Below are positions 16,776 through 25,980 of a stretch of DNA of 64,000 nt, one piece after another. A program made the position numbers and the translations under genes. Where the stretch lies: positions 24,801 to 88,800 of IMG/VR virus record IMGVR_UViG_3300036715_002961, one strand, 5' to 3'. The stretch comes from a virus. Numbering within the stretch: position 1 is the stretch's first letter; each line of letters opens with the position of its first letter. Below the pieces are notes generated by a model, which was not told the DNA's origin, did no database searches, and saw only the letters and a list, made by a program, of their open reading frames with translations.

Positions 16776-18011
16776 TCAGAGAGCGTGCGAGAACTGAACC
16801 GACCAGCGGCCGGCCGCGTCGCGAACGCAGCCTCGGCGGATGGTTCCAGCGCCGTCACCGAACAGCGTGTAGCTCACCACGTCGGGAGCGGTCGCGCCCG
16901 AATAGGCGATCTGCACGTTGTTGATGCCCCACGTTACGCCGGTGATCGGGATCTCGGCCGCGCCCGCGCGAAGCTCGAACCCTTCGCCGAGGCGCCAGCC
17001 GGCGTGCTCGACGGTATGCGTTGAGCCATACAGCGACGCATCGCGGACGATGGGGCGGTTGTAGGCGACCTCGACGAAACCGGCTCCGAGAGCCGTTGCA
17101 GTGGGGTAGAGCGGGACGAAGTCGGCACGCCGGCGGATGTAGTCGCCGACCGCCTCGCCGTACATGAAGCCGAGATCGCGGGTTCCGGCGGCGTCCAAAT
17201 GGAAATCGCCGACCCAATAGGACAGGTGGGTTTTGGCGCCCACGAGGACGAATTTGTCGGGATGCGCGAGGTAGGTCGCGAGCATCACGTCGGGAATGTT
17301 TGACGCCTCGCCCGCGGGGATCGGCCACCCGGCGGACGGTTGCGTGAGGAACAGTTTGACGTCGCGCGTCTGGCCCGTGAGCGCCTTCAAGTCGGCGTTG
17401 TAGTCGGCCCACATTTGGAGCAGGTCTGCGCCGTAAGTCGCCGAGCCGTAGTCGGTCTCGCCGTGCGTCAGAACGACGGCGGAGATCTCGAACGCCTCGC
17501 CGGCGGTCGCGTACAGGTCTCGGAATTTCGTCATTTCTTGGATGGAACCCGTGTAGGACGGGACTGAACCCCCCTTCTTGATTCCGTCCATGCCTTGACC
17601 ATTTTGCCCGACGACCGCGTGGGCGGTTTTGGCGCGGACGCGCGAGTAGATCCGGTCGGCCATCGGGGTTGTGGGGCTCTGCCAGCCGACGTTGCTCGGC
17701 CATTCGGACGTGGATCCACCGCGCATCGGTTCGGATAGCGGCGCCAGCGACCAGCCAGACGACGGGCCGGTGAGGCCGACAAGCATTTCGCCGCGCGCCG
17801 ACGGGCCGGCGTAGACCGGGGGGTAGACAATATCGCCCGCGCGCCCGCCTACCGACAGAGACTGCCCGGTGCTGACGACGCCGAACGTTTTGCTGGGACC
17901 GGAGACGGGGCGGGGACGATGGAAGATCACGGGGTCGCTTTCGGGAGACGGTTCGAGCACGCACGCGCACGCGAGGACTGAGAAAATAGCGAGGAATTTT
18001 GCAGGGTTCAT
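16776..18011 (-). CDS. SGNH/sialate O-acetylesterase-like esterase with lipoprotein signal
   Basis: 411 residues from ATG 18011 (ATGA overlap with the fibre gene). Residues 1-17 form a signal with V-L-A-C, a good lipobox. The G-Q-S-L-S-V-G-G block (Ser 51), T-H-G-E-T-D-Y-G-S near 182-190 and G-D-F-H near 268-271 fit an SGNH hydrolase of the carbohydrate-esterase type. Such enzymes remove acetyl groups from capsule or O-antigen. A beta domain (residues 300-411) may bind carbohydrate. A lipidation signal on a receptor-processing enzyme is unusual; surface modification of the host is an alternative role. Confidence 0.7.
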   Translation of the reverse strand: MNPAKFLAIFSVLACACVLEPSPESDPVIFHRPRPVSGPSKTFGVVSTGQSLSVGGRAGDIVYPPVYAGPSARGEMLVGLTGPSSGWSLAPLSEPMRGGSTSEWPSNVGWQSPTTPMADRIYSRVRAKTAHAVVGQNGQGMDGIKKGGSVPSYTGSIQEMTKFRDLYATAGEAFEISAVVLTHGETDYGSATYGADLLQMWADYNADLKALTGQTRDVKLFLTQPSAGWPIPAGEASNIPDVMLATYLAHPDKFVLVGAKTHLSYWVGDFHLDAAGTRDLGFMYGEAVGDYIRRRADFVPLYPTATALGAGFVEVAYNRPIVRDASLYGSTHTVEHAGWRLGEGFELRAGAAEIPITGVTWGINNVQIAYSGATAPDVVSYTLFGDGAGTIRRGCVRDAAGRWSVQFSHAL

Positions 18012-19582
18012 GGGATGTTGTAGGTCGAGCGGAGCGCCGACACGGCGCTCGTCACCTCCCCATCAGATAACCCACGATCCATGATCGACAAACGCTTCAG
18101 GTACGCGGGGGCGCGCGCGGTCGACGATTCGTTGTTTGCGTAGTTGGTCCGGTCGGCGATCGAACCGACGCCAGCGAGCGTGGACCACGCTCCGTCGTTG
18201 ATTTTCATCTGAAGATTTCCACCGGCAAATCGCCAGGTTAAGACGTGGTAGCCAGCGGGGACGGGGGTAGTTACGTGCTTGAACCCGCCGTCGAACAGGC
18301 CGCCCATGTAGATAGGGGTCCCGGCGTTGTCGTAGACGCCGAGGCCCCAGTAGGCACCGCCGCCGCCCGTGCCGATCAGCCGCGGAACATCGTGGAACTC
18401 GGTGCCGCCGACGATAACGGACGGAATGTTGAGGACCGCCATGAGCGTGAACGCGTCGGGAGCAAGGAAATCGTCGACGATGCTAGCGGGGACCGTCCAC
18501 AGTTGGTCGGCCGAGTTGCTGTAGGGGTCGTGCGTCGGGTCGGCGACGTCGACGGGACCCTTCGACGCAGCGCCCGCAACGGCGACAAAATCGATGGTCG
18601 TCCCGCTGCCGACGTAATGGGGAACGCGAGTCGCGTTGGTCCCGTCTCCGTCGAGGTCGAACTGCCAGCCAAGTGTGTCGTAGGAAAACGGCGGAACAAC
18701 CTCGGCGCTCGTCGGGAGACGCGTCAGAACGATGCTCGCGCACCATTCAACGATGTCGCCGGCCGATCCAGCGACGACGACCTTGGGCCGGTTCGTGCCC
18801 GCGTCCCAATCAAGGTAGGCCGTCCACAAGGCAGCTTTCGCGCCGTCGGAGACCATGCGGTCGAGGCTCGGTGACGCAAGGGGGTAGGTCACTACGCCCG
18901 CGCGGACAACAAAAGACGCGGAAATGTCGAATGTCGCAAAGTCTCCGCCGCCCTTGTATTTCGCGAGGACCTCGGCCGAAGCCTTGATGACGCCGTTCGT
19001 CGGAACGACGTTGCCCAGGCCCCAAGGGAACGTGATGGAGATCTCGGTGGCATCGTTGGTCGAAACGACGGCGGCGCTGGCGTCCTGCGCGAGCAATCCA
19101 GCGCCCGGCGGCGACCAGAGTTGCGAGGCCGTCGTGACCACGCCGCCGCCACTACCCGCGCCGGAATCGACGGCTTTGAGATACTCTTCGAGGTAGGGCG
19201 ACCAGCCGCGAGTTTGCCCACCGACGTTGAGGCTCGACGGATCGCCGAGGAAAGGGGGGATGATGCGCCCACTGGCTTCGGGGATCAAAACAGCCTTGCG
19301 CGTCGTCGAGCGGAACCCGTCGCGGTCGATGACTTCCAGCTCGATGAGGTAGCCGCCGGCGACGTCGGGCGTAAACGCGGTCTCGGGGACGTCGACTGCG
19401 AGGACACCAGCGACGAGGGCCGAGGCGGTCGGAGCGCTGAGCAAGGTCCAACGCAAGCGGGCGATCGAACCCGACGAGACGCTACGAGCTACGACCGGAA
19501 CAGCGACAGCTACCTCGGCGGCTGCGTCGGCGGGAAACGTGGTCGTCGATTGGGAAAATTGAAGTTTCGCGAGGACGCTCAT
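18008..19582 (-). CDS. Tail fibre with LamG-like lectin domain
   Basis: 524 residues from ATG 19582. The N-terminal 110 residues look like an Ig/PKD-type beta sandwich (Y-L-I-E-L-E-V-I-D-R-D-G). A linker follows, then residues about 300-524 resemble a concanavalin A-like lectin domain (L-M-A-V-L-N-I-P, L-T-W-R-F-A-G-G, K-I-N-D-G-A-W). Expected to bind surface glycans. Co-transcribed with the esterase downstream. Confidence 0.65.
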   Translation of the reverse strand: MSVLAKLQFSQSTTTFPADAAAEVAVAVPVVARSVSSGSIARLRWTLLSAPTASALVAGVLAVDVPETAFTPDVAGGYLIELEVIDRDGFRSTTRKAVLIPEASGRIIPPFLGDPSSLNVGGQTRGWSPYLEEYLKAVDSGAGSGGGVVTTASQLWSPPGAGLLAQDASAAVVSTNDATEISITFPWGLGNVVPTNGVIKASAEVLAKYKGGGDFATFDISASFVVRAGVVTYPLASPSLDRMVSDGAKAALWTAYLDWDAGTNRPKVVVAGSAGDIVEWCASIVLTRLPTSAEVVPPFSYDTLGWQFDLDGDGTNATRVPHYVGSGTTIDFVAVAGAASKGPVDVADPTHDPYSNSADQLWTVPASIVDDFLAPDAFTLMAVLNIPSVIVGGTEFHDVPRLIGTGGGGAYWGLGVYDNAGTPIYMGGLFDGGFKHVTTPVPAGYHVLTWRFAGGNLQMKINDGAWSTLAGVGSIADRTNYANNESSTARAPAYLKRLSIMDRGLSDGEVTSAVSALRSTYNIP

Positions 19583-19641
19583 GGGCCAGAAATAGCAAAC
19601 GCCGAGCGGCGCTGTAGGCCGACTCGGCGAATGTCGTCGAA

Positions 19642-19663
19642 GAGGGGAACCCGGGTTCCCCTC
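19642..19663. repeat. Dispersed palindrome copy 5
   Basis: A 22-base perfect palindrome between the fibre gene and the gene at 19679. Confidence 0.9.
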
Positions 19664-19678
19664 GCGCGCGGGGGCGCG

Positions 19679-20227
19679 TCAGGTGTCGAGGGTAGCGGCC
19701 GCCCAAATCAACCGAGATCCCGCGGTCATGCCGTAGAGGCGTAGCTCGAAATAGCCCTCGGCGGCGACGTGAAGATCAGCCGATCCGATGAGACGGCGGA
19801 GACGGTCGCGTTTGACGTCACCGGGGCGCTCGGCTTCCTCGAATGGGGGGAGCGATTCGAATGTAGGTTGCGGGGGTTGGACGCGAATGTTCGCCGGGAC
19901 GCCGCCGAGGCCCGTCGCGACGAGCGGTTTGAGCCACGCACTGAAATTCCGCTCGTCGAGAACCTCGACCTCGGCGGCGAAGTGCAGGCGGCGATGCATC
20001 GGCGTCGCGTAGAGCGTCAACGATCCGAGGTTTCCAGCCTGGGGCGACGAGGCTCCAAAAAAGTTGCGGCTCTGATGGCAAGCGACGCCTGATCCGAAAA
20101 GGCGCGAGCCGTCGACGGGAAGGCAAATCGCGCCTTGACGCAGCTCGATGATCGACTTGAGTTCTTGGCTCTCGATGAGCGAGCCGTCACGGGTACGAGT
20201 CGCTCGAAATGCTAGAAATTGATTCAT
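19679..20227 (-). CDS. Hypothetical virion protein
   Basis: 182 residues from ATG 20227, with GAGGGG upstream. Beta-rich with L-R-L-Y-G-M-T-A near the end. It lies between a muramidase-like gene and a fibre gene, so a tail or fibre-attachment role is plausible. No family recognised. Confidence 0.55.
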   Translation of the reverse strand: MNQFLAFRATRTRDGSLIESQELKSIIELRQGAICLPVDGSRLFGSGVACHQSRNFFGASSPQAGNLGSLTLYATPMHRRLHFAAEVEVLDERNFSAWLKPLVATGLGGVPANIRVQPPQPTFESLPPFEEAERPGDVKRDRLRRLIGSADLHVAAEGYFELRLYGMTAGSRLIWAAATLDT

Positions 20228-20805
20228 TCTTGGGTCCCCTCTTCTGCGGTCGTGTCGTCGAGTTTCCAGGCGGAGAACGCGTTGTTGGCCCGCCACGCGC
20301 GGACGCTAGCGCGCTTCTCGTCGCGCTGACAATGCCCGCTCGTGTAACCGCTCAGGTCGTTGCAACGGCGGTAAGAGGTGCGGACCATATGAAGCGCGAT
20401 CCGCGCGCACAAACGCGGATCGGACGAGATCGCCGCGCCGTCGTAGCCGCGGGGGTCGGAGGTTGGGACGTAGGAGAACTCCCGCTCTTGGAGCAGAATT
20501 TTGACGCCCTTCGGCACGCGGATCTGGAGCGCGCAAACGGACTCGCCGTGGTCGCCCTTGACGCGACCGTCGAGGACGTCAGCGCGAAAGCTGGACTCGT
20601 AGGAGGCGATAGAGGCGAGAAGAGCGGCGGTGCGGACGCGACCAGCCGGGCCGGCGAAGATCGCAGGCTCGGCGGGGTCGAACGCGACTTCGACCATGTG
20701 CGCGAGGGCCGCTTCGTAGCGGCCGCGCTCGGCGTCCCGCTGTTTGGCGGGAAGGGTCCATGCGAGAGCGGCGGTCGTGAGGAGGGCGAGAAGTTTGGTT
20801 TGCAT
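20224..20805 (-). CDS. Exported lysozyme-like muramidase
   Basis: 193 residues from ATG 20805; the open frame extends farther upstream, but this start gives a clean signal peptide (residues 1-20). S-Y-E-S-S-F (Glu 70) and H-G-E-S-V-C-A-L-Q-I fit the catalytic region of a transglycosylase or lysozyme-like fold. Four Cys in the mature part suggest disulphides and periplasmic action. Likely cleaves peptidoglycan, in addition to the GH25 enzyme next door. Confidence 0.6.
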   Translation of the reverse strand: MQTKLLALLTTAALAWTLPAKQRDAERGRYEAALAHMVEVAFDPAEPAIFAGPAGRVRTAALLASIASYESSFRADVLDGRVKGDHGESVCALQIRVPKGVKILLQEREFSYVPTSDPRGYDGAAISSDPRLCARIALHMVRTSYRRCNDLSGYTSGHCQRDEKRASVRAWRANNAFSAWKLDDTTAEEGTQE

Positions 20806-20893
20806 AACGGCGTCGCTCTTAGCGATCAATCGCCATCGGGCAAAGGAAAACCGAAGTTCACTCCGAAATCGAAAGCAAATTCCGGCAACTCGC

Positions 20894-21607
20894 TCAGTCA
20901 ACGAACCCGCAAAATCGACGAAGCGCCGCCTCGTCGCCGTTGAAAACGTTGAGGTCGCACCAGCCCTCGACACCGGGGCATTTGGGAACGTTCCCCCATT
21001 TGACCGTGACGGGGTCGCCGGCGAACTGGAAAAATGCCCAATCCTCTTCGCTCCACGGTTCGACGACAGGGGGCTTGTCTACGTCGCGATTCACCGGGCG
21101 CCCGGGGTACTGCGGGATCCACAGACGGAACCCGGTCAGTTCGCTAGCGCGGCGGACGAAGGCGGGCTTGAATCGAGCGACGAACGCCTTGCCCGTGTAG
21201 AGCAGGCCGGTGCGACCGGTTTCGATTTTCACCTGGTCGAGAAAGTTGGTCGCGAAGTCGACGACCTCGTCGGGCGTAGCCGAATGACCTTCGAGATCTT
21301 CGAGGTCGAGGCAGGGGGGAAGTTCGTTGGCCGCGTACGGCGCCCGGTAGACCTCACAGAGGCGTTTGGCTTCCTCGCGCGCGTCAAACGCCACCGTCTC
21401 GCCGGGGGCGCGTTCGAGCTGCGCGTAGTGGTAGGAGCCGCCGAGACGACCCGTGCGCGAGACCGCGGCGAGCTGCTCGAATCGAAGGCGGTTCGCCGAG
21501 CTGCGGCCGTCGGTGGATTTGACGTAAACGAAACGGACCGACGCGGGAACCTGGTCCCAGTCGATCCGTTTTTGCCATCCTGAAATGTCGATTCCAAATG
21601 CTCGCAT
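20894..21607 (-). CDS. GH25 family lysozyme (endolysin)
   Basis: 237 residues from ATG 21607. The GH25 fold is clear: G-I-D-I-S-G-W-Q (Asp 7), V-Y-V-K-S-T-D-G, and L-D-L-E-D (Asp 101, Glu 103), the catalytic motif. There is no signal peptide, so release from the cytoplasm would need a holin, which I cannot identify with confidence. It hydrolyses the beta-1,4 bond between MurNAc and GlcNAc. Confidence 0.85.
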   Translation of the reverse strand: MRAFGIDISGWQKRIDWDQVPASVRFVYVKSTDGRSSANRLRFEQLAAVSRTGRLGGSYHYAQLERAPGETVAFDAREEAKRLCEVYRAPYAANELPPCLDLEDLEGHSATPDEVVDFATNFLDQVKIETGRTGLLYTGKAFVARFKPAFVRRASELTGFRLWIPQYPGRPVNRDVDKPPVVEPWSEEDWAFFQFAGDPVTVKWGNVPKCPGVEGWCDLNVFNGDEAALRRFCGFVD

Positions 21608-21624
21608 GAGGTGAGCTTAGCGCA

Positions 21625-22053
21625 CTAGACGGCCGCCAAATCGAGCGCGATGCAGAACGTATGCGTTGCGGACACGAGGCCAGCCGTGGTGGCGGCGATG
21701 AGCGCCACTTCGACGCCACCGCCGCCGATGTTCTGGAGGCGGGTCGGGTCGATTGCACCCTCGGCGGGGACGATGAGCGGGAGCGAGATCCGCTGGTTCT
21801 GCAACGCGTTCACCGCGGCGCCCGTCCAGAACCAGCGGTTTGAGTAGTGGTCGAACATCGCGAGGCGAAGCGGAACTACCGTCGCCCCTTCGTCGGCCGA
21901 GGGGAGCCAAACGGCGCTGACACGCTGAAGGGGGGATCCAACATTGTTTGAGCCGCGATGCGAAACACAGTTGTCCTTGCTCGGGGTTTGATTGGCGAGA
22001 GTATCGGTACCAATGGACGCGAGCGCCCGGTCGAAGTTCTTGTGAAATTTCAT
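21625..22053 (-). CDS. Hypothetical structural protein
   Basis: 142 residues from ATG 22053. The C-terminal half (G-G-G-G-V-E-V-A-L-I-A-A-T-T-A-G-L) is beta-rich with a hydrophobic end. It lies between the lysozyme and a large virion protein. The family is not recognised; a virion role is inferred from context. Confidence 0.5.
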   Translation of the reverse strand: MKFHKNFDRALASIGTDTLANQTPSKDNCVSHRGSNNVGSPLQRVSAVWLPSADEGATVVPLRLAMFDHYSNRWFWTGAAVNALQNQRISLPLIVPAEGAIDPTRLQNIGGGGVEVALIAATTAGLVSATHTFCIALDLAAV

Positions 22054-22056
22054 GAT

Positions 22057-23493
22057 TCATTCCCAGAAAGAGTTAACCGTCGCGGTACCGCGAATGACCT
22101 GCCCGGCGTTGACCGCACCCGACACGATGCGGAAAAAAATGTGAAGATAGGTACCAGGCTCGACGATGAGGGGGGCGTCGAAGTTGCGGTCGATGTTCTC
22201 CATTTTTTGACCGATCGGAGCAGCGGCCGCGAGCGTTTGGAAGCCGAGCGCTTCGCGACGGGGAGCGCGACCGGCGGCCGCTTCGGCCGTCGCGAGCGAG
22301 ACGCCAGTCGAGCCGACCGCGATACCCCATTGAAGGATCACCGGGGTCGCGGAGTTCGCGAGGCCCGTGTTGACGGTGTCGATCCACATCCCGCGAATAA
22401 TCAGCTTTTTGCCGGGAACCGTCGCAGAAGGCGTGGGAACCTGAAATGCAAAAAGAGCGAAGTCGATGTCGAGAGTCGCCAGAAGTGCGAATGCGAACTG
22501 CCCGCCCTTGGTCGTGTAGCCGGCCGTCGCATTCGCCAGCGTCGCCGCAACGGGGGCCGTCGAGTTGACGTAGTTAGCCGTTTGCCCCTGTGTATGTCCC
22601 GATGCCCCCTGGATACCAGAAAGGCCCATACCGACCTGCTGCGTAGCCCATAGACGGCCAGTTTGGAGATCACCAATGGAGACCGTGTAGCTACCGAGAC
22701 GGAAGCTACAGCCGCTGGACGCAGCGGCGACGATCGCATGTCGAACCGCAAATGGAAGGCTGGCGGATTGGACCGTCGCGGGGAGGTTCGGCGAGCGCGC
22801 GATACGGAGAACTTCCAGATTGTCGATCCAGAACTTGATCTGACCACGCGCGAGGGTGATGGTGAACCGGTACGTTTGCCCCGGGGTCATTGTGAATCCG
22901 GGCACTGGTGCCACGGTTTCGACGGAGTTGTAGTTGACGACACCAAAGACACCGGCCGACGAAATGCGGAAAAAAACACCGTCAGTCGGGGCAAACGGAG
23001 TAGCGCCACCGTCGGAGAAAAGCCCTGCGTCGATGGTCGTGTTCGTTCCGACAACCGCCGAAATGCTTCCCTGGAACTCGACATAGAGGCTCGACGCACC
23101 CATGATGGGAAACGTGCTGTAGGTTTGGAAGCGGACACCCGAGTTAGCCGTGGTTGCCACGGCGCCGTTAAAGATCAGATATTGACCGCCGTAGACGAGC
23201 GTCAGTGTGGTCGCAACAACTCGGTGTTTCGAAGTATTTTGGGCGGTGTAGGCGAAAACCTCTTCGTCCCAAATGGAATCGATGCCCACGCGAAGACGGT
23301 AGTCGTCGCTGGTTTCGGGGGAGACGAGATCGGGGGTTCCGATAATTGAACCGTCGTCATTTTCGCTGACGATTCGGACTGCGCCGACCTGGGTAGGGGT
23401 CGAGATATTCGCGAGATTCACCTTGGCACGAGCGTCGGTATCGACGCCCATCGTGATCCCAGTGGTTCCGTCTGCAATCGGCATTCCTGACAT
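22057..23493 (-). CDS. Large virion/fibre protein
   Basis: 478 residues from ATG 23493, with GAGG upstream; the start overlaps the spike gene stop. The central part resembles a lectin-like sandwich (Y-R-F-T-I-T-L-A-R-G-Q-I-K-F-W-I-D-N). The C-terminal 150 residues are a beta domain with E-P-G-T-Y-L-H-I-F-F-R. Located within the fibre cluster. Likely a tail fibre or whisker component. Confidence 0.6.
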   Translation of the reverse strand: MSGMPIADGTTGITMGVDTDARAKVNLANISTPTQVGAVRIVSENDDGSIIGTPDLVSPETSDDYRLRVGIDSIWDEEVFAYTAQNTSKHRVVATTLTLVYGGQYLIFNGAVATTANSGVRFQTYSTFPIMGASSLYVEFQGSISAVVGTNTTIDAGLFSDGGATPFAPTDGVFFRISSAGVFGVVNYNSVETVAPVPGFTMTPGQTYRFTITLARGQIKFWIDNLEVLRIARSPNLPATVQSASLPFAVRHAIVAAASSGCSFRLGSYTVSIGDLQTGRLWATQQVGMGLSGIQGASGHTQGQTANYVNSTAPVAATLANATAGYTTKGGQFAFALLATLDIDFALFAFQVPTPSATVPGKKLIIRGMWIDTVNTGLANSATPVILQWGIAVGSTGVSLATAEAAAGRAPRREALGFQTLAAAAPIGQKMENIDRNFDAPLIVEPGTYLHIFFRIVSGAVNAGQVIRGTATVNSFWE

Positions 23494-23494
23494 T

Positions 23495-25114
23495 TTATCC
23501 TCGCAAATATCCTACTTCGACCGAGCCAAATACCTTCCAGTCCGAACGGACTCGAACGGTGTAACCAACTCCCGGGTTGACCTCGAAACGGGCCGTCGCG
23601 GGGAGAATCGAATGCACGAACGCACCGTTGTCTGCGGTAGAACCTTGAAGGTTGGCGACAAAGACAGTCGACGCGGACACGGATGGATCGACGACGACCG
23701 TTTCGGCGAGCTGACCGCCGGAAACGCCGAAGTCGACGGTGACAAATCCGGAGATCCCTCCAGAGGAACCCGGGTTCGAGACCAGCGTGTACGGCGCCGT
23801 TAGGGGGACGGACGCCCACGCCTTCGCGGATGTGTCGGCATTGTCTGTAAACTTGAAGTTAGCAGCGGCGCCCGCAATCGTCGGTCGCTGGGTGAACGCA
23901 AACTGTGCGCCGCCGCCAATGAGCACGCCAGACCCCGCACTCGTTCCGTACGTTGCCCCGGCCGACTCAAGGTTTGAAAACGGCGTGAGAACAATGCCGT
24001 TTAAGACGCCATCAAAAAACCCGCAGTTCTGAATGACAGCCGACGACCCCGTCATGAGTTTGAGGGACTCATTGTAGCGAGTCCCGCCCGCTGTTGCAGC
24101 AAATGTGCAGTCCGCGAAGGTGACGCCATTGCCAGCAAAAACTTCACAGCGGCGAATGGTGCACCAAGTGTAGAAACCATTGAGCGCAGTGGCTTGCGGA
24201 TTCAGCGAATCGAAGTAGCACTTGATGATATTCGCGGAAGATCCGCCAATCATTCCGCTGGAAAATGACCGGACCCTGCACCGCGTCATGACCGCAAAGC
24301 CAAGCGACGGGGCCGTGGGCTCGAAGACGTCAAGGGCGCCATCGGTCCCGATATCCAGAGCGTCAATCAGCAAATATGCTTGTCCGCTCCGGTACTGGGT
24401 GACGCGCAACAATCCCGGATAGACGCGAGGCAAACGCCACTCATCGTAGCTGTCGGTCGGCGGCAACGTCACATCGGGGTAGACAAATGCCGGTGGCACG
24501 AGGTCGACGTCGCAGCCCGCGTCGAGGCCCGCGACGAGCCCAGTCGCCTTGTGGACCCAGTGAAATGCGCCGTTGCTGCCGCGGATCAGCTGCCCCGGAG
24601 CGAGAGGGAAACCGACGGGGGCCGTGACCGAGGCACGCGTGTTGGCGGGCGCGCTGAGCGCCGTTGCCGCGGACCCAGCGCGGGCCGTGGCGACGATACC
24701 GTTGGCGCCAGTGATCGCGAAATACCCGCCGCCGCCGTCGATGCAAATATCGAGGTAGATTGGATCGGTATCGGGAGTGTCCGACATCACGTGCACGATC
24801 GTTTGCTGCGGGATGCGCTTACCATTAAGGCGCGCACCAAGCTCCGCCCACGTGGCGATTGCGGTCCCGCTCGTGAGCCCGTTGTTGGCGTCGTTTCCAG
24901 TCGCGGGATCGATGTACCAGGCGGCTTGCGTACTCACTGCTTGGGGAAGCGGCGTGGAGCCGCCCGACGAAGCGCCGTTGTCTACCCAGGCCGCCCCGTT
25001 GTAGGTCCACAAATGACCATCGCCAGACAACACCACCGTGTCGCCCTTCGCGGGCGACACGGGAAGGGCGGCGACGACGGCCGGCCGAAGGGCGCTGAGC
25101 AGCTCGATGGCCAT
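23495..25114 (-). CDS. Tail spike with right-handed beta-helix
   Basis: 539 residues from ATG 25114. W-Y-I-D-P-A-T-G-N-D-A-N-N-G-L at about residue 67 is a common entry into pectin-lyase-like beta-helix spikes. The following 300 residues show regular short beta repeats (C-Y-F-D-S-L, C-T-I-R-R-C-E-V, C-T-F-A, C-G-F-F). Expected to bind or degrade surface polysaccharide. It contains one dispersed palindrome (23764), encoding N-P-G-S in a surface loop. Confidence 0.72.
   Translation of the reverse strand: MAIELLSALRPAVVAALPVSPAKGDTVVLSGDGHLWTYNGAAWVDNGASSGGSTPLPQAVSTQAAWYIDPATGNDANNGLTSGTAIATWAELGARLNGKRIPQQTIVHVMSDTPDTDPIYLDICIDGGGGYFAITGANGIVATARAGSAATALSAPANTRASVTAPVGFPLAPGQLIRGSNGAFHWVHKATGLVAGLDAGCDVDLVPPAFVYPDVTLPPTDSYDEWRLPRVYPGLLRVTQYRSGQAYLLIDALDIGTDGALDVFEPTAPSLGFAVMTRCRVRSFSSGMIGGSSANIIKCYFDSLNPQATALNGFYTWCTIRRCEVFAGNGVTFADCTFAATAGGTRYNESLKLMTGSSAVIQNCGFFDGVLNGIVLTPFSNLESAGATYGTSAGSGVLIGGGAQFAFTQRPTIAGAAANFKFTDNADTSAKAWASVPLTAPYTLVSNPGSSGGISGFVTVDFGVSGGQLAETVVVDPSVSASTVFVANLQGSTADNGAFVHSILPATARFEVNPGVGYTVRVRSDWKVFGSVEVGYLRG
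23764..23777. repeat. Dispersed palindrome copy 6
   Basis: GGAACCCGGGTTCG inside the tail spike, N-P-G-S frame. Confidence 0.85.
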
Positions 25115-25917
25115 TACGCGATCACCACTACGGTGTATTGATTGAGAGAAGGGGCAGTCGCGAACTTGAGGCGGGTCGTGGTCGTCGAGAGGTTGATCGT
25201 TTCGACGACCACGCGGGCGCCGTCGCTAACGCGATAGACCTCAGCGATGACGTTGGTCGTTCCGAAGGCGTGATTGACGTCGAACTGCGTAGCGGCTCCA
25301 TCGCCGATCGTCGCGCTCGCGCGCTTCGCGAGGCCGGGATAGCCGGCGAGGGTCGACGGGGTGACCGCGCGGACCGCGTCGACACCAGCGTTGACCTCGA
25401 TCGAGGTCGCCAGCTCGACGATGCCGGCGACGGTCGTGGAGGCCGCGGGGACGGCCGCGGTGAGGTTCGTGAACGCGAGGGCCGAGACGTCGACGACTGG
25501 GTTCTGAGTCGACAAAAACCAGCGCGTACCCGCGTTAGTCGAACCTTCTTCGACCGGGACGACTGAGCCTTCAATCTCGGCGGTCGCGTCGAAATCGGTC
25601 GCTCGCGGCATCGCAGCGGCCGCGCCGTTCCAAATGCGAATGCCGTTTTCGGAGGGGGTCGTCTGGTTCGCGAGCAGGACGCGATCGCCAACCGAGAGCG
25701 CGACTCCGTCGAGGCTAGCGCCCGGGGAGGCGATGTTGACGTTTCCCGGCGGTAGGACGCGCACTGCGTCTTTCCAGGCGAGCAGGTTGACCGCTGCGGC
25801 AATGGCCGTGTCGACGTACGATTTGCTGGTCGCGTCGCCCGCGCTCACGGGCGTAGGCAGGTTTGTGATCTTCGCCGAGTTGTTCAGGTCGAAGTCGGAA
25901 AGTACTGAAATCGGCAT
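25114..25917 (-). CDS. Tail fibre protein, shaft type
   Basis: 267 residues from ATG 25917. G-D-A-T-S-K-S-Y-V-D-T near residue 32 is the typical fibre segment repeated in many phages, and the shaft repeats are Ala/Val/Thr-rich. A C-terminal beta segment (F-D-V-N-H-A-F-G-T) resembles fibre tip domains. Start and stop overlap its neighbours, so it is one cotranscribed cassette. Confidence 0.72.
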   Translation of the reverse strand: MPISVLSDFDLNNSAKITNLPTPVSAGDATSKSYVDTAIAAAVNLLAWKDAVRVLPPGNVNIASPGASLDGVALSVGDRVLLANQTTPSENGIRIWNGAAAAMPRATDFDATAEIEGSVVPVEEGSTNAGTRWFLSTQNPVVDVSALAFTNLTAAVPAASTTVAGIVELATSIEVNAGVDAVRAVTPSTLAGYPGLAKRASATIGDGAATQFDVNHAFGTTNVIAEVYRVSDGARVVVETINLSTTTTRLKFATAPSLNQYTVVVIA

Positions 25918-25922
25918 AGGAT

Positions 25923-25980
25923 CCTCAACTGAGATGGGCGGTACCGGCGAACCTCAACTGAGATGGGCGGTACCGGCGAA
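25923..25980. repeat. 29-base perfect tandem duplication
   Basis: Two identical 29-base units, 25923-25951 and 25952-25980, cover the last codons and stop of the fibre gene at 25954. The second copy, after the stop, is not translated. A recent slippage or recombination event is likely. Confidence 0.9.
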
